A stretch of DNA of 64,000 nt, taken from NCBI RefSeq assembly GCF_904848585.1, contig NZ_CAJHCR010000004.1, positions 542,132 through 606,131 of the forward strand, read 5' to 3'. The position numbers and the translations under genes are program-made. The notes below the pieces were generated by a model. That model saw nothing but the letters and a program-made list of their open reading frames with translations, did no database searches and was not told where the DNA came from. Source of the DNA: Paraburkholderia kirstenboschensis. GTDB lineage: Bacteria > Pseudomonadota > Gammaproteobacteria > Burkholderiales > Burkholderiaceae. Positions 1-10,283 of the stretch are shown in pieces (the first letter of the stretch is position 1; the number at the start of each line of letters is the position of its first letter).

Positions 1-29
1 GGACGATGTTCAGACGCCGCCGACTGGTC

Positions 30-1016
30 CTACTTTGCTTCGGGAAGCTGGAAACGCTGCCCCGTAGCCAGCGCAAAACCGGCCAGGAATTCGCGTACCG
101 GCAGACGTTTGCCGCCGGGTTTCTGCAATTGCGTGAGACGCAGCGCGCCTTCGCCGCAGGTTACGACGACTCCTTCTGGCGAAACGCTGGTGATCGTGCC
201 GGGCGCATCCCCGCCTTGCGCGAGTTCCGGCGTCGCCGCCCAGATCTTGATCGACGTGCCGTCTTCGAGCGTAGCCACACTGCCCGGAAAGGGATCGAAC
301 GCGCGCACCTGGCGGGCGAGCACCGAAGCCGGGCGGCGCCAGTCGAGCGCGGCCTCGTGCTTGCCGATCTTTTCGGCGTAAGTGACGCCCTCCGCGGGTT
401 GCGGCGTCGAGGCCAGCTTGCCGTTGCGCTCGAGTTCCACGAGCGCCTCCACTATCAGCTTCGCGCCTTCCTTGGCGAGGCGGTCATGCAAGGTGGCCGT
501 GGTGTCGTTCGCGGAAATGGGCGTGCGTATCTCGGAGATCATCGCGCCGGTGTCTAGACCGGCATCCATTTGCATCAGCGTGATGCCGGTTTGAGCGTCG
601 CCCGCTTCGATTGCACGATGGATCGGCGCCGCGCCGCGCCAACGCGGCAACAGCGACGCGTGAATATTGATGCAGCCGAGCGGCGCGATATCGAGCACTT
701 CCTGCGGCAGGATCAGGCCGTAGGCTGCAACCACCATCACGTCGTGCGGCGTGGCGCGCAGGAGGTTGATGGCGGCCTCGGCCTCGGCCGGGTACTTCCC
801 CGCCCGGCGCAGCGAAGGCGGCTGCGCGACGGCAAGCCCATGTTCTTCGGCGTAGCGCTTGACCGGGCTCGCCTGCAGTTTCATGCCGCGCCCGGCCGGG
901 CGGTCGGGTTGCGTCAGCACGAGCGGCACCGGAAAACCGGCACCGTGGATCGCGGCCAGCGCGGCCGACGCAAATTCCGGCGTACCGGCAAAGACAACGC
1001 GCAACGAATGGCTCAT
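30..1016 (-). CDS. fmt: Methionyl-tRNA formyltransferase
   Basis: This 328-residue protein transfers the formyl group of 10-formyl-THF to Met-tRNA(fMet) in the cytoplasm, making the initiator tRNA. The N-terminal formyltransferase domain opens with VFAGTPEFA (residues 8-16). It carries the family core [20 protein letters not shown] near residue 117, including the catalytic Asn and His, and DAGLDTGAM just after. The C-terminal OB-like tRNA-binding domain covers roughly residues 210-310. Length is normal for the family. The gene lies 37 bp downstream of def on the same strand, the classical def-fmt pair, so one transcript is likely. Confidence 0.97.
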   Translation of the reverse strand: MSHSLRVVFAGTPEFASAALAAIHGAGFPVPLVLTQPDRPAGRGMKLQASPVKRYAEEHGLAVAQPPSLRRAGKYPAEAEAAINLLRATPHDVMVVAAYGLILPQEVLDIAPLGCINIHASLLPRWRGAAPIHRAIEAGDAQTGITLMQMDAGLDTGAMISEIRTPISANDTTATLHDRLAKEGAKLIVEALVELERNGKLASTPQPAEGVTYAEKIGKHEAALDWRRPASVLARQVRAFDPFPGSVATLEDGTSIKIWAATPELAQGGDAPGTITSVSPEGVVVTCGEGALRLTQLQKPGGKRLPVREFLAGFALATGQRFQLPEAK

Positions 1017-1053
1017 GAGCAGGGGCGGAAGCAGGGAGCGGAACGGACGCGCA

Positions 1054-1557
1054 TTACATTGCGTGGGCGAGCTTCTTCATCTTGCTCTTGATGCGCGTCT
1101 GCTTCAGCGGCGACAGATACTCGACGAACACGCGGCCCATCAGGTGATCCATTTCGTGCTGGATGCACACGGCGAGCAAACCCTCGCAATCCATTTCGAA
1201 GGTTTCGCCCTTTTCGTTCAGTGCCCGCACGCGCACTTTCTCGGCGCGCTCGACGTTGTCGTAAATGCCCGGCACGGACAGGCAGCCTTCTTCCGACAGC
1301 TTTCTCTCGTTGCTGGACCAGACGATTTCCGGATTGATGAAGGCGAGCAGTTGATCGTGCGCGTCCGACACGTCGATCACGATCACGCGCTCGTGCACGT
1401 CCACCTGGGTGGCCGCAAGGCCAACGCCGGGCGCGGCATACATGGTCTCGGCCATGTCCGCGACGAGACGGCGGATGCGGTCGTTGACCTGTTCGACCGG
1501 CTTAGCGACCTTGTGCAGCCGTTTGTCCGGGTAATTGAGGATGTTCAGTAAAGCCAT
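1054..1557 (-). CDS. def: Peptide deformylase
   Basis: A 167-residue Fe(II)/Zn metallopeptidase that removes the formyl group from nascent protein N-termini. All three family motifs are visible: [16 protein letters not shown] and QHEMDHL (HExxH). The frame is open upstream to 1644, but I place the start at the ATG at 1557 ([11 protein letters not shown]), because family members begin with this sequence and the upstream 29 residues have no family character. It is the first gene of the def-fmt pair and lies head to head with dprA across about 240 bp, which must hold both promoters. Confidence 0.96.
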   Translation of the reverse strand: MALLNILNYPDKRLHKVAKPVEQVNDRIRRLVADMAETMYAAPGVGLAATQVDVHERVIVIDVSDAHDQLLAFINPEIVWSSNERKLSEEGCLSVPGIYDNVERAEKVRVRALNEKGETFEMDCEGLLAVCIQHEMDHLMGRVFVEYLSPLKQTRIKSKMKKLAHAM

Positions 1558-1799
1558 GATTTCGAGTGTGATTTCGGCGCCGCTAACCGTGGGAGGGCTC
1601 ACGTTGGCCATTTGGCCAGGTTGTCGGCCCGTCGCAATACGCACACGATAGATGGGGTCGAACCGGTTCGATTCAACGCGCCAGATGCGCCAAACGACGA
1701 GCCCGCGCGGGTGGGCGCGGCGCTGCAGTTATTTCGGATGATGAAAATTTTAGCATGGCGCCCGCCTGCCCGCTGGCCCTGCACGAGGATCGCCCCGCA

Positions 1800-3062
1800 A
1801 TGCACACCTTGCCTGCAACCCATATCGAACTCGCCGCGTGGCTGCGGCTCTCTCTCGCCACGGGGCTGAAACCTGCGGCGCTGCGCCTGCTGCTGACCGC
1901 TTTCGGGCTGCCCGAAGCAATCCTCCAGCACGACCATGAAACGCTCGCCGCGATCGCCGGCGAGGCTGCGGCACGCGCCGCCCTGGCTCCCACGGGTCCC
2001 GAATTCGATGCTCAACTCGACGCGGTAATCGCATGGCGCGAACTGCCGGGCAATCATCTGGTGACGCTCGACGACCCGGCCTATCCGCCGGCGCTCCTCA
2101 CCATGCCGGATCCGCCGCCACTGCTATATATAAAGGGCCGGCTGGAGCTGCTGCATACACGAGCCGTCGCGCTGGTGGGCAGCCGCAGCGCGACGCCGCA
2201 AGGCATGGATGACGCCGAACGGTTTGCGCGGACGTTTTCGGCTGCAGGCGTCACTGTCGTGTCGGGGCTCGCGCAGGGCATTGACGGCGCGGCTCATCGG
2301 GGCGGGCTCGAGGGCGTCGGCAGCACAGTCGCTGTGATCGGCACCGGCGCCGATCTCGTCTATCCGGCCGCGCACCACGCTCTGGCACGGCAAATCGCGG
2401 TGCAAGGCGCCATTCTTTCGGAATGGCCGCTCGGCACGCCCGCGCGCGCCGCCAACTTTCCGCAGCGCAACCGGTTGATTGCCGGGCTCGTCAGCGGTGT
2501 GTTGATCGTGGAGGCGGCCATGCGTTCTGGCTCGCTCATCACGGCGCGCCTCGCGAACGAGATGGGCCGCGATATCTTCGCGTTGCCGGGCTCGATCCAC
2601 GCGCCGCTGTCGCGCGGATGCCATCGCATGATCAAGCAGGGCGCGAAGCTCGTGGAGACGCCCGACGAGGTGCTGGAGGAATTGGGCTTCGCGAAAGCCG
2701 CGCCCGTGCCCGCAAGCGCCCGGCGGGAAAAGTCGGCGACGCGGGCGGTTTGCTCCGCTGCAGCCGACCGTGCGGCAATGGCTCGTGCGCCGGGTGAAGA
2801 GTCGGCCCAGACAGTCGCGCAAGTGCGGGCATCGAACATGACCGGCTCTTCGAACCCGGATGCCCAGCGACTGCTCGCCGCCCTCGGCTACGCCCCAACG
2901 CCCCTTGAAATATTGGCCACGCGCACCGAGATGGATCATGCGCTTCTGCAAACGACGCTGCTCCAGCTGGAGCTCGCGGGCGAGGTCTGCGCGCTGCCCG
3001 GCGGGCGCTACACCCGTGCGAGCCACGGTCGGGCCGCCGCGAACTGCTTTGACCCAGCTTGA
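1800..3062 (+). CDS. dprA: DNA-processing protein DprA
   Basis: A 420-residue protein that loads RecA on incoming single-stranded DNA during natural transformation. The Rossmann-fold DprA core is clear: ALVGSRSATPQG, VVSGLAQGIDGAAH, FPQRNRLIAGL and the GSLITARLANEMGRDIFALPG block. After a poorly conserved Ala/Arg-rich linker (about residues 300-350), a C-terminal winged-helix domain with RLLAALGYAPTPLEILA closes the protein. The frame is open from 1755; I prefer the ATG at 1800 (MHTLPATHIELAAWLRL), where family similarity starts. It is divergent from def and followed after 67 bp by a thioredoxin-like gene. Confidence 0.93.
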   Translation: MHTLPATHIELAAWLRLSLATGLKPAALRLLLTAFGLPEAILQHDHETLAAIAGEAAARAALAPTGPEFDAQLDAVIAWRELPGNHLVTLDDPAYPPALLTMPDPPPLLYIKGRLELLHTRAVALVGSRSATPQGMDDAERFARTFSAAGVTVVSGLAQGIDGAAHRGGLEGVGSTVAVIGTGADLVYPAAHHALARQIAVQGAILSEWPLGTPARAANFPQRNRLIAGLVSGVLIVEAAMRSGSLITARLANEMGRDIFALPGSIHAPLSRGCHRMIKQGAKLVETPDEVLEELGFAKAAPVPASARREKSATRAVCSAAADRAAMARAPGEESAQTVAQVRASNMTGSSNPDAQRLLAALGYAPTPLEILATRTEMDHALLQTTLLQLELAGEVCALPGGRYTRASHGRAAANCFDPA

Positions 3063-3129
3063 CCACTCTCCGGGATCGGCCATGCTACATTCGCGCCAAA
3101 GCATCCGACAAAGTACCTGAGGAACCACC

Positions 3130-3507
3130 ATGCCCGCGCTGAATCTCGACACCGACCAAGACCGGATCGCCGAGCGCGTCAACGAACCCGACACGCTGTT
3201 CGTTGCCTGCCTGTGTGCGCAATGGTGCGGGACCTGTCGCGAGTATCAGGAGGCGTTCGACAAGCTGGCCGAGCGGCATCCGGAAATCTGTTTCGCATGG
3301 ATCGACATCGAAACCCATGCTGATCGCTTCGACGATCTCGATGTCGAGAATTTTCCCACCATCCTGATCGAAGACTCGGTAACGACACGATTCTTCGGCA
3401 CCGTTTTGCCGCAGGCAGCGATCGTGGAGCGGATGTTGTTAGATCTGACCGCTTTGCCCGGCGTAAGCGGCGCGCCGAAATTGCGGCCCGCGCTGACGGC
3501 CGCCTAA
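3130..3507 (+). CDS. Thioredoxin-like protein (CGTC active site)
   Basis: A 125-residue single-domain thioredoxin-fold protein. The redox motif is WCGTC, followed by REYQEAFDKLAERHPEICF, and a cis-Pro type segment (NFPTILI) sits at about residues 75-81, as in thioredoxins. There is no signal peptide, so it should act in the cytoplasm. It differs from housekeeping TrxA, which has CGPC, and its partner is unknown. It lies between dprA and topB on the same strand with 67 bp upstream and about 250 bp downstream, so co-transcription with dprA is possible but not shown. Confidence 0.85.
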   Translation: MPALNLDTDQDRIAERVNEPDTLFVACLCAQWCGTCREYQEAFDKLAERHPEICFAWIDIETHADRFDDLDVENFPTILIEDSVTTRFFGTVLPQAAIVERMLLDLTALPGVSGAPKLRPALTAA

Positions 3508-3756
3508 GCGCGACCGGCCGCCTGCACAGGCCGTTACGGCAGGGGCGTTGCGGCCGGCGCATAGCTTGTTTGGCGCGGCCTGGTCGGTTGCCAGGCGCGC
3601 AATCTGGATCGCGCGCTTTTATGGCACTCGACACGCCGCGTTCGCGCCGTGTGCTATAAAGCGGTCGTTAATGGGTCGCAAGGTCGCAAACGAGGGTCGC
3701 GCCAGATGGGCGCGCTCAAGGCCACCAACCCGGATATACCAACCTCACATCGAGTC

Positions 3757-6426
3757 ATGTCCAAAGCACTGATCATCGCCGAAAAGCCTTCCGTCGCGAA
3801 CGACATCGCGCGCGCTTTGGGCGGTTTTACCAAGCATGACGAATACTACGAGAGCGACGAGTACGTTCTCTCTTCCGCAGTGGGTCACCTGCTGGAAATC
3901 GCCGCGCCCGACGAGTACGAGGTCAAACGCGGCAAGTGGAGTTTCGCCAACCTGCCCGTCATTCCGCCGCATTTCGATCTGAATCCGATCGCCAAGAGCG
4001 AGTCGCGCCTCAAGGTGCTGACCAAGCTGCTCAAGCGCAAGGATATCGACCGCCTCATCAACGCATGCGACGCGGGGCGCGAGGGCGAACTGATTTTCCG
4101 CCTCATCGCGCAGCACGCCAAAGCAAAGCAGCCAGTCCAGCGTCTGTGGCTGCAATCCATGACGCCGGCCGCAATCCGCGACGGCTTCGCGCGTCTGCGC
4201 AGCGACGAGGAAATGCAGCCGCTCGCCGACGCCGCACGCTGCCGCTCGGAAGCGGACTGGCTCGTCGGCATCAACGGCACCCGTGCGATGACCGCGTTCA
4301 ACAGCAAGGGCGGCGGCTTCTTCCTGACCACGGTTGGACGAGTACAAACGCCAACGCTGTCTATCGTCGTCGAACGCGAAGAGAAAATTCGCCGCTTCGT
4401 GCCGCGTGACTACTGGGAAGTGAAAGCGGAGTTCGTCTGTGCCGCCGGTTTCTACGAGGGCCGCTGGTTCGACCCGAAGTTCAAGCGCGACGAGTTCGAT
4501 CCGGAGAAGCGCGACTCGCGTCTGTGGGCGCTGCCCGCGGCCGAGACGATCGTCGCCGCATGTCGCGGCCAGATCGGTACGGTGAGCGAGGAATCGAAGC
4601 CGTCCACGCAGCTGTCGCCGGCGCTCTTCGACCTGACCAGCTTGCAGCGCGAAGCGAATGGCCGCTTCGGCTTCTCGGCCAAGAACACGTTGGGCCTCGC
4701 GCAGGCGCTGTACGAAAAGCACAAGGTGCTGACCTATCCGCGGACCGACGCGCGCGCGCTGCCCGAAGACTATATGGATACGGTCAAGCAGACGCTCGGC
4801 ATGCTCAAGGAGAGCAACAACTATCTCCCGTTTGCCAAGCAGGTGCTCGATAAGGGCTGGGTGAAGCCGAACAAGCGCATCTTCGATAACTCGAAGATCA
4901 GCGACCACTTCGCAATCATCCCCACGCTGCAGGCGCCGAAGAATCTGTCGGAGCCGGAACAGAAGCTCTACGATCTGGTGGTGAAGCGCTTCCTGTCGGT
5001 GTTCTTCCCGGCAGCGGAATTCAAAGTGACGACCCGCATCACCGAAGTGGTCGGTCATCACTTCAAGACCGAAGGCAAGGTGCTGGTCGAGCCGGGCTGG
5101 TTGCAGGTGTACGGTCGCGAAATCAGCGGCGAAGATGCCAACCTCGTGCCGGTGCAGAAGGACGAGAAGGTCAAGACCGACAAGATCGCCGCCCAGCAAC
5201 TCGTGACGAAACCGCCTGCGCGCTACAACGAAGCCACGTTGCTGTCCGCAATGGAAGGCGCGGGCAAGCTTGTGGAAGACGACGAGTTGCGCGAGGCGAT
5301 GGCCGCAAAGGGGCTCGGTACGCCGGCCACGCGCGCCGCCATCATCGAAGGTCTGCTCGGTGAGAAGTATCTGATTCGCGAAGGCCGCGATCTGATTCCG
5401 ACCGCGAAGGCATTCCAGTTGATGACGCTGCTGCGCGGGCTCGGTGTAAAGGAATTGACCGCGCCGGAGCTCACCGGCGAGTGGGAATACAAGCTGTCGC
5501 AAATGGAACGCGGCAACCTGCCGCGCGACGCGTTCATGCAGGAAATTGCCCGCATGACGCAGACCATCGTCAAGCGCGCAAAAGAATACGATTCGGATAC
5601 GATCCCCGGCGATTACGCGACGTTGCAAACGCCGTGTCCGAACTGCGGCGGCCAGGTGAAGGAGAATTACCGCCGCTTCGCGTGTTCGAAGTGCGAGTTC
5701 TCAATTTCGAAGATTCCGGGCGGGCGCCAGTTCGAGATCGAGGAAGTCGAGGAACTGCTGAAGAACAAGACGATCGGTCCGCTGTCGGGTTTTCGCAGCA
5801 AGATGGGCCGTCCGTTCTCGGCGATCCTCAAGCTTTCGCTCGACGACGAAATCAAGAACTACAAGCTCGAGTTCGACTTCGGTCAGGACGCGGGCGGTGA
5901 AGACGGCGAACCGCCTGACTTCTCCGACCAGGAACCGGTAGGCGCATGTCCGAAGTGCAAGGGCCGCGTGTTCGAACACGGCATGAGCTATGTCTGCGAA
6001 AACTCGGTCGCGAACCCGAAGACTTGCGACTTCCGCTCCGGCAAGGTGATCCTGCAGCAGGAGATCACGCGTGAGCAGATGGCAAAGCTGCTCGAAGAAG
6101 GCCGCACCGACCTGCTGACAAACTTCAAGTCGTCGCGCACCGGCCGTAACTTCAAGGCATTCCTCGTCAAGCAAAACGACGGCAAGATCGGCTTCGAATT
6201 CGAGAAGAAAGAGCCCTCGGCCAAGACGGCGGCGAAGACCGCCGCGGCAAAGTCAGCCGCAAAGGCTGGAGCAGAGTTCGAGTCGGACGAAGACGAAGCG
6301 CCGGTCGCGGTGAAGGCCGCCCCGGCCGCGAAAAAGGCCGCGGCAAAGAAAGCGCCGGCGACCAAAACCGCTGCGGCAAAGAAGGCGCCAGCCAAAAAGA
6401 CGGCGGCTCGTAAGACGGGCTCCTGA
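3757..6426 (+). CDS. topB: DNA topoisomerase III
   Basis: An 889-residue type IA topoisomerase that decatenates DNA and unlinks recombination intermediates. The N-terminal Toprim domain begins LIIAEKPSVANDIA and contains the acidic DAGREGELIFRL motif. The catalytic tyrosine lies in KVLTYPRTDARALPEDY. Two C-terminal zinc-ribbon-like modules follow (CPNCGGQVKENYRRFACSKC and CPKCKGRVFEHGMSYVCENS). A 35-residue Lys/Ala-rich histone-H1-like tail ends the protein and is typical of Burkholderiaceae DNA-binding proteins. I chose the ATG at 3757 (MSKALIIAEKP), although the frame is open from 3649. A strong terminator follows at 6491. Confidence 0.96.
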   Translation: MSKALIIAEKPSVANDIARALGGFTKHDEYYESDEYVLSSAVGHLLEIAAPDEYEVKRGKWSFANLPVIPPHFDLNPIAKSESRLKVLTKLLKRKDIDRLINACDAGREGELIFRLIAQHAKAKQPVQRLWLQSMTPAAIRDGFARLRSDEEMQPLADAARCRSEADWLVGINGTRAMTAFNSKGGGFFLTTVGRVQTPTLSIVVEREEKIRRFVPRDYWEVKAEFVCAAGFYEGRWFDPKFKRDEFDPEKRDSRLWALPAAETIVAACRGQIGTVSEESKPSTQLSPALFDLTSLQREANGRFGFSAKNTLGLAQALYEKHKVLTYPRTDARALPEDYMDTVKQTLGMLKESNNYLPFAKQVLDKGWVKPNKRIFDNSKISDHFAIIPTLQAPKNLSEPEQKLYDLVVKRFLSVFFPAAEFKVTTRITEVVGHHFKTEGKVLVEPGWLQVYGREISGEDANLVPVQKDEKVKTDKIAAQQLVTKPPARYNEATLLSAMEGAGKLVEDDELREAMAAKGLGTPATRAAIIEGLLGEKYLIREGRDLIPTAKAFQLMTLLRGLGVKELTAPELTGEWEYKLSQMERGNLPRDAFMQEIARMTQTIVKRAKEYDSDTIPGDYATLQTPCPNCGGQVKENYRRFACSKCEFSISKIPGGRQFEIEEVEELLKNKTIGPLSGFRSKMGRPFSAILKLSLDDEIKNYKLEFDFGQDAGGEDGEPPDFSDQEPVGACPKCKGRVFEHGMSYVCENSVANPKTCDFRSGKVILQQEITREQMAKLLEEGRTDLLTNFKSSRTGRNFKAFLVKQNDGKIGFEFEKKEPSAKTAAKTAAAKSAAKAGAEFESDEDEAPVAVKAAPAAKKAAAKKAPATKTAAAKKAPAKKTAARKTGS

Positions 6427-6490
6427 TCGAGCGGCGAGGCAGGCGTGTACGGCCTTTGCGCCGCTGCCCGCCTGGTCTGAAGCTGATGAT

Positions 6491-6527
6491 AAAAAAGCGC
6501 GATCACCTAAGGTGACCGCGCTTTTTT
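6491..6527. terminator. Bidirectional Rho-independent terminator
   Basis: A 17-bp stem (one mismatch) with a 3-nt loop is flanked by A6 on the left and T6 on the right, so it can stop both topB (+) and the convergent LysR gene (-). Confidence 0.9.
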
Positions 6528-6582
6528 AACGCCTTGCGGAACGCGCTTGTACTGCGCGGCCTGCACTCTGGAACAACGTCTT

Positions 6583-7686
6583 TTACAGTGGCGTCAACGC
6601 CGAGAGCCGCGTACGGTTCGAAGTCTTCGCCAACGTCTTCGGCACCGGTGACAGCTCGCTGTCCAGCAGTCGCGATAGCGGCTCGGCGCCGTCAAAAGCT
6701 TCCGGTGGCATGGACGAATCTGCCGCTTCAAACGACGCCTGCGACGCCGGCCGCCCGACGCCGTCTTTGATCCACTGTTCACCGAGCAGGCTGTTCGGTG
6801 TCTGGCTGAAATGCTCGACCAGGTGATCGATGAACGTGCGCACCTTCGCGGGCAAGTGACGGCGGCTCGGATACGCGATATTGATCTCGACTTGCGGCAA
6901 ACGGTAATCGCCGAGCAAGCGCACCAGCCTGCCGCGCGTCATGTCGCGGCCGATCAGATAACTCGGCAGAATCGCGATGCCCATGCCGAGCAGCGCAAAC
7001 TGACGCAGCATCTCCGTATTGTTTGCCACGATCACGTTCGACGGACGCACACGCACTTCGCCTTCCGGGCCCGTAAATACGCGCTCATCGCCCCAATATT
7101 CCGACGGCAGGCTCAGGCACGGATGCTCCAGCAAATGCTCGGGACGCGTGGGCGTGCCGTGCTTCTCCAGATACGCGGGCGTTGCACATACGGTCATGCA
7201 ACCCGTGGTCAAACGCCGCGTGACAATGCTCGCGCTGCGCATTTGCCGGGCAATGACGACGCCTACGTCGAAGCCTTCTTCGACCAGATCGACCTGACGG
7301 TCGACCAGCGTCACGTCGGGAATGACCTTCGGATAACGCTCCGCGTACGTCTGCAGCACCGGTGCCAGGTTGTGTAAGCCGAACACGACCGGCGCGACGA
7401 TTCGTAAAGTGCCGACGGGCTCGTGATTTCGCGCGACCACCATCTGCTCGACGTCTTCGAGTTCGTCGAGAATCTGACGCGCTCGCTCGAGATAAACCTG
7501 ACCGGACTCGGTCAGGGACAAGCTGCGAGTTGTTCTGTTGAGCAGCCGCGTGCCTAGACGCCCCTCTAGGTCGGCAACGTGACGGGTGGCAACTGCGTTG
7601 GAAATATCCATCGCGCTCGCGGCGCGGGCAAAACTGCCGAGATCCGCCACCTTGACGAAAACTCGCATCGACTGCAAATGGTCCAT
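6583..7686 (-). CDS. LysR-family transcriptional regulator with C-terminal extension
   Basis: A 367-residue LysR-type regulator. The N-terminal winged HTH (MDHLQSMRVFVKVADLGSFA, then the recognition region and LLNRTTRSLSLTESG) is canonical. The effector-binding PBP-like domain runs from about 90 to 300. The protein continues for about 60 residues past the usual end (GVGRPASQASFEAADSSMPP and beyond); this tail is Ser/Ala-rich, looks disordered and is not part of the family fold. The target is unknown. The gene is convergent with topB and has about 350 bp of empty sequence upstream. Confidence 0.9.
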   Translation of the reverse strand: MDHLQSMRVFVKVADLGSFARAASAMDISNAVATRHVADLEGRLGTRLLNRTTRSLSLTESGQVYLERARQILDELEDVEQMVVARNHEPVGTLRIVAPVVFGLHNLAPVLQTYAERYPKVIPDVTLVDRQVDLVEEGFDVGVVIARQMRSASIVTRRLTTGCMTVCATPAYLEKHGTPTRPEHLLEHPCLSLPSEYWGDERVFTGPEGEVRVRPSNVIVANNTEMLRQFALLGMGIAILPSYLIGRDMTRGRLVRLLGDYRLPQVEINIAYPSRRHLPAKVRTFIDHLVEHFSQTPNSLLGEQWIKDGVGRPASQASFEAADSSMPPEAFDGAEPLSRLLDSELSPVPKTLAKTSNRTRLSALTPL

Positions 7687-7991
7687 ATGACAACTCCTGC
7701 CGTGTTACGGCTTCCTGACAATTGGTGATAACCAGTGGAAGCGAACTAGGGATTCTCCTACGACTCGCGCAATCGTGCAGAAGTTGCCCGCAAAAACGGA
7801 AATTTCGTCAATTTTCGTGCGACTGTGCGCCCTAATGTGGGGCGCGGTGACCGATTGTTCCGCGAACGGAAACAATGTGCTGCGGTGCAGCTTGGGACGT
7901 GCGGTTGCCCGAATAGACACGGGTCGGCTTATGGGCCGCTTTGGCGTGGTCTGGCGCGCGAAGCGCCTCGCACCCAACGCGGCTGAAAAGC
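7687..7991. other. Intergenic region upstream of the LysR gene
   Basis: About 300 bp with no convincing gene on either strand. It must hold the promoter of the minus-strand LysR gene. I see no repeat or RNA gene here. Confidence 0.6.
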
Positions 7992-8015
7992 AAAAAGCCG
8001 CCCGAAGGCGGCTTT
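7992..8015 (-). terminator. Rho-independent terminator of pckG
   Basis: The 9-bp stem AAAGCCGCC/GGCGGCTTT has a 4-nt loop. On the minus strand it is followed by a T-rich run, 26 bp past the pckG stop codon. Confidence 0.85.
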
Positions 8016-8041
8016 CACATCCGGAGTGAACACTCACATGG

Positions 8042-9910
8042 CTAGGCGGCCAGTTTGCTTTCCAACTGGCTCTTTGCTTGCGTCAGCGCGGGCGGCAAGC
8101 CTTGCTGCAACGTGTCAAAGAGTTCCGCGTGTAGCGCGAGCTCAGCGCGCCAGGCTGCGTCGTCGACGGAAATGACTTGCTCGAATTGCTCGCGGCTAAA
8201 ATCCAGACCGCTCCAGTCGACGTCCTCGTACCGCGGCGACATGCCAAATGCATGCTCTTCGCCCTGCGCGGTGCCTTCGATGCGGCCGACCATCCAGCCG
8301 AGCACACGCATGTTTTCGCCGAAGCCCGGCCAGACGAACTTGCCGTCGGCGCCCTTGCGGAACCAGTTGACGCAGAAAATTTTCGGCAGCTTCGCGTTCA
8401 ACTGCTGCAAGCGCTCCCCGGTTTTCAGCCAATGGCCGAAGTATTCGCTCATGTTGTAGCCGCAGAACGGCAGCATCGCGAACGGATCGCGCCGCACGAC
8501 GCCCTGCTGGCCGGCGGCCGCGGCGGTCGTCTCAGAGCCCATGGTCGCCGCCATATAGACGCCCTCGACCCAGTTGCGCGCCTCCGTGACGAGCGGCACG
8601 GTCGTCGAACGGCGGCCACCGAAGATGAACGCGTCGATCGGCACGCCCGCCGGGTTTTCCCAGTCCGCGTCGATAGACGGACATTGCGACGCCGGCGCCG
8701 TGAAGCGCGCATTCGGATGTGCCGCCTTGCGCCCGCTCTCCTTCGCGCTTGTCGGTGTCCAGTCTTTGCCCTGCCAGTCGATCAGGTGCGCGGGCGGTTC
8801 GTCGGTCATGCCTTCCCACCAGACGTCGCCTTCGTCGGTGAGCGCCACGTTGGTGAAAATCACGTTTTCCTTCAACGTGGCCATTGCGTTGAAGTTGGTC
8901 TTTTCACTCGTGCCGGGGGCCACGCCGAAGTAGCCCGCCTCCGGATTGATCGCGTACAGGCGACCGTCCGTGCCCGGTTTGATCCACGCGATATCGTCGC
9001 CGATGGTGGAAATCTTCCAGCCGTTCAACCCTTCTGGCGGAATCAGCATCGCGAAGTTGGTCTTGCCGCACGCCGACGGAAACGCCGCCGCCACATGATG
9101 TTTGCGTCCCTCGGGTGAGGTCACGCCGAGAATCAGCATATGCTCGGCAAGCCAGCCTTCGTCGCGGCCCATCGTCGATGCAATGCGCAGCGCGAAGCAT
9201 TTCTTGCCGAGCAACGCGTTGCCGCCGTAGCCGGAGCCATAGCTCCAGATTTCGCGCGTCTCAGGAAAATGAACGATGTACTTGGTCGGGTTGCACGGCC
9301 AGGGCACGTCTTTCGCGCCTGCCTCGAGCGGCGCGCCCACCGAATGCACGCACGGCACGAACTCGCCGTCTTCGCCGAGCACGTCGTACACCTTGCGGCC
9401 CATGCGCGTCATGATGCGCATGTTGGTGACTACATACGGGCTGTCACTCAGTTCGACGCCGATATGCGCGATCGGCGAACCGAGCGGGCCCATGGAGAAC
9501 GGGACAACGTACATCGTGCGGCCACGCATCGCACCGTCGAACAGCCCGTCGAGCGTTTCGCGCATTTCTTGCGGCGCAACCCAGTTGTTGGTCGGGCCTG
9601 CGTCTTCCGGGCGTTGCGCGCAAATGAACGTGCGATCCTCGACACGCGCGACGTCGGACGGATCGGACCATGCGAGATACGAGTTCGGGCGTTTGGCGGG
9701 ATTGAGCTTTCTGAGCGTGCCGGCTTCGACCATCTGTGCACACAGCCGGTCATACTCTTCCTGCGAGCCGTCGCACCAGACGATGTTGTCCGGCTTGGTC
9801 ATAGCGGCAACGCGCTGGACCCAGTCGATCAGTTTTCGATGTTTGACCCACGGGGGCGCTTCTACTGACGCTTTGACTGTGGGCTTTCCTTCGAATGATG
9901 GATGATTCAT
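8042..9910 (-). CDS. pckG: Phosphoenolpyruvate carboxykinase (GTP)
   Basis: A 622-residue GTP-dependent PEPCK that converts oxaloacetate and GTP to PEP, GDP and CO2, the entry step of gluconeogenesis. The family P-loop [13 protein letters not shown] and the metal/nucleotide motif GDDIAWI are intact. The C-terminal [20 protein letters not shown] and ENMRVLGWM segments are those of GTP-type, not ATP-type, enzymes. I start at the ATG at 9910 ([10 protein letters not shown]), which has a GGAGA ribosome-binding site 9 nt upstream, rather than at the open-frame start at 9967. A terminator follows at 7992-8015. A CRP-type palindrome lies about 295 bp upstream. Confidence 0.97.
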   Translation of the reverse strand: MNHPSFEGKPTVKASVEAPPWVKHRKLIDWVQRVAAMTKPDNIVWCDGSQEEYDRLCAQMVEAGTLRKLNPAKRPNSYLAWSDPSDVARVEDRTFICAQRPEDAGPTNNWVAPQEMRETLDGLFDGAMRGRTMYVVPFSMGPLGSPIAHIGVELSDSPYVVTNMRIMTRMGRKVYDVLGEDGEFVPCVHSVGAPLEAGAKDVPWPCNPTKYIVHFPETREIWSYGSGYGGNALLGKKCFALRIASTMGRDEGWLAEHMLILGVTSPEGRKHHVAAAFPSACGKTNFAMLIPPEGLNGWKISTIGDDIAWIKPGTDGRLYAINPEAGYFGVAPGTSEKTNFNAMATLKENVIFTNVALTDEGDVWWEGMTDEPPAHLIDWQGKDWTPTSAKESGRKAAHPNARFTAPASQCPSIDADWENPAGVPIDAFIFGGRRSTTVPLVTEARNWVEGVYMAATMGSETTAAAAGQQGVVRRDPFAMLPFCGYNMSEYFGHWLKTGERLQQLNAKLPKIFCVNWFRKGADGKFVWPGFGENMRVLGWMVGRIEGTAQGEEHAFGMSPRYEDVDWSGLDFSREQFEQVISVDDAAWRAELALHAELFDTLQQGLPPALTQAKSQLESKLAA

Positions 9911-10283
9911 CGACTTGTCTCCGTTTGTGGGGAATAGGAAAACGGTACAAGCCCGGCGATGCTGCATGCGAGAGGCATTTAATTGGTTGCGCCAGTTCTA
10001 CAAACCGACGCGCAATTGCGCAGGTCATCACGGGCTTCAACACAGTCTGTTGGGCCGATACGCGCTGGACAGGCGTTGCAACCGTCTGTAAAGCGGCTTG
10101 CCTCAACACGCAACAAACTGTTAAAAACGATGTCAATCGGCGTTGCCGTCAGGCTGTCGTTCTCTGCGGCAGCTTCTACGGTAAGTCAATCAGCCAGACC
10201 GCCATGTGACCTGGGTCACATGATGGGACAGTCAGCATAACATTCCGTTCCGCACCACCATGGTGCGGCGCAAGACACATACC
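9911..10283. other. Divergent intergenic region between pckG and the dehydrogenase
   Basis: No gene seen in 373 bp. It holds the promoters of both divergent genes and a 20-bp palindrome of CRP type (listed separately). Confidence 0.6.
10203..10222. promoter_or_regulatory. CRP/FNR-type palindromic operator
   Basis: CATGTGACCTGGGTCACATG is a near-perfect palindrome containing TGTGA-N6-TCACA, the exact half-sites of the E. coli CRP consensus. It lies 62 bp before the dehydrogenase start and 293 bp before pckG. The sequence match is direct; which Burkholderiaceae CRP/FNR-family protein binds it is inference. Confidence 0.6.

Noticed and set aside
2124..3194. 356-codon minus-strand frame opposite dprA
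   Set aside because: Antisense shadow of dprA; Arg-rich low-complexity peptide with no recognisable domain.
3745..5628. 627-codon minus-strand open frame opposite topB
   Set aside because: It lies wholly inside topB in another frame, is Arg/Glu/Leu-biased as expected from high-GC third-position complementarity, and shows no family motif.
8177..9118. 313-codon plus-strand frame opposite pckG
   Set aside because: Shadow of pckG on the opposite strand; His/Arg-rich with no domain.
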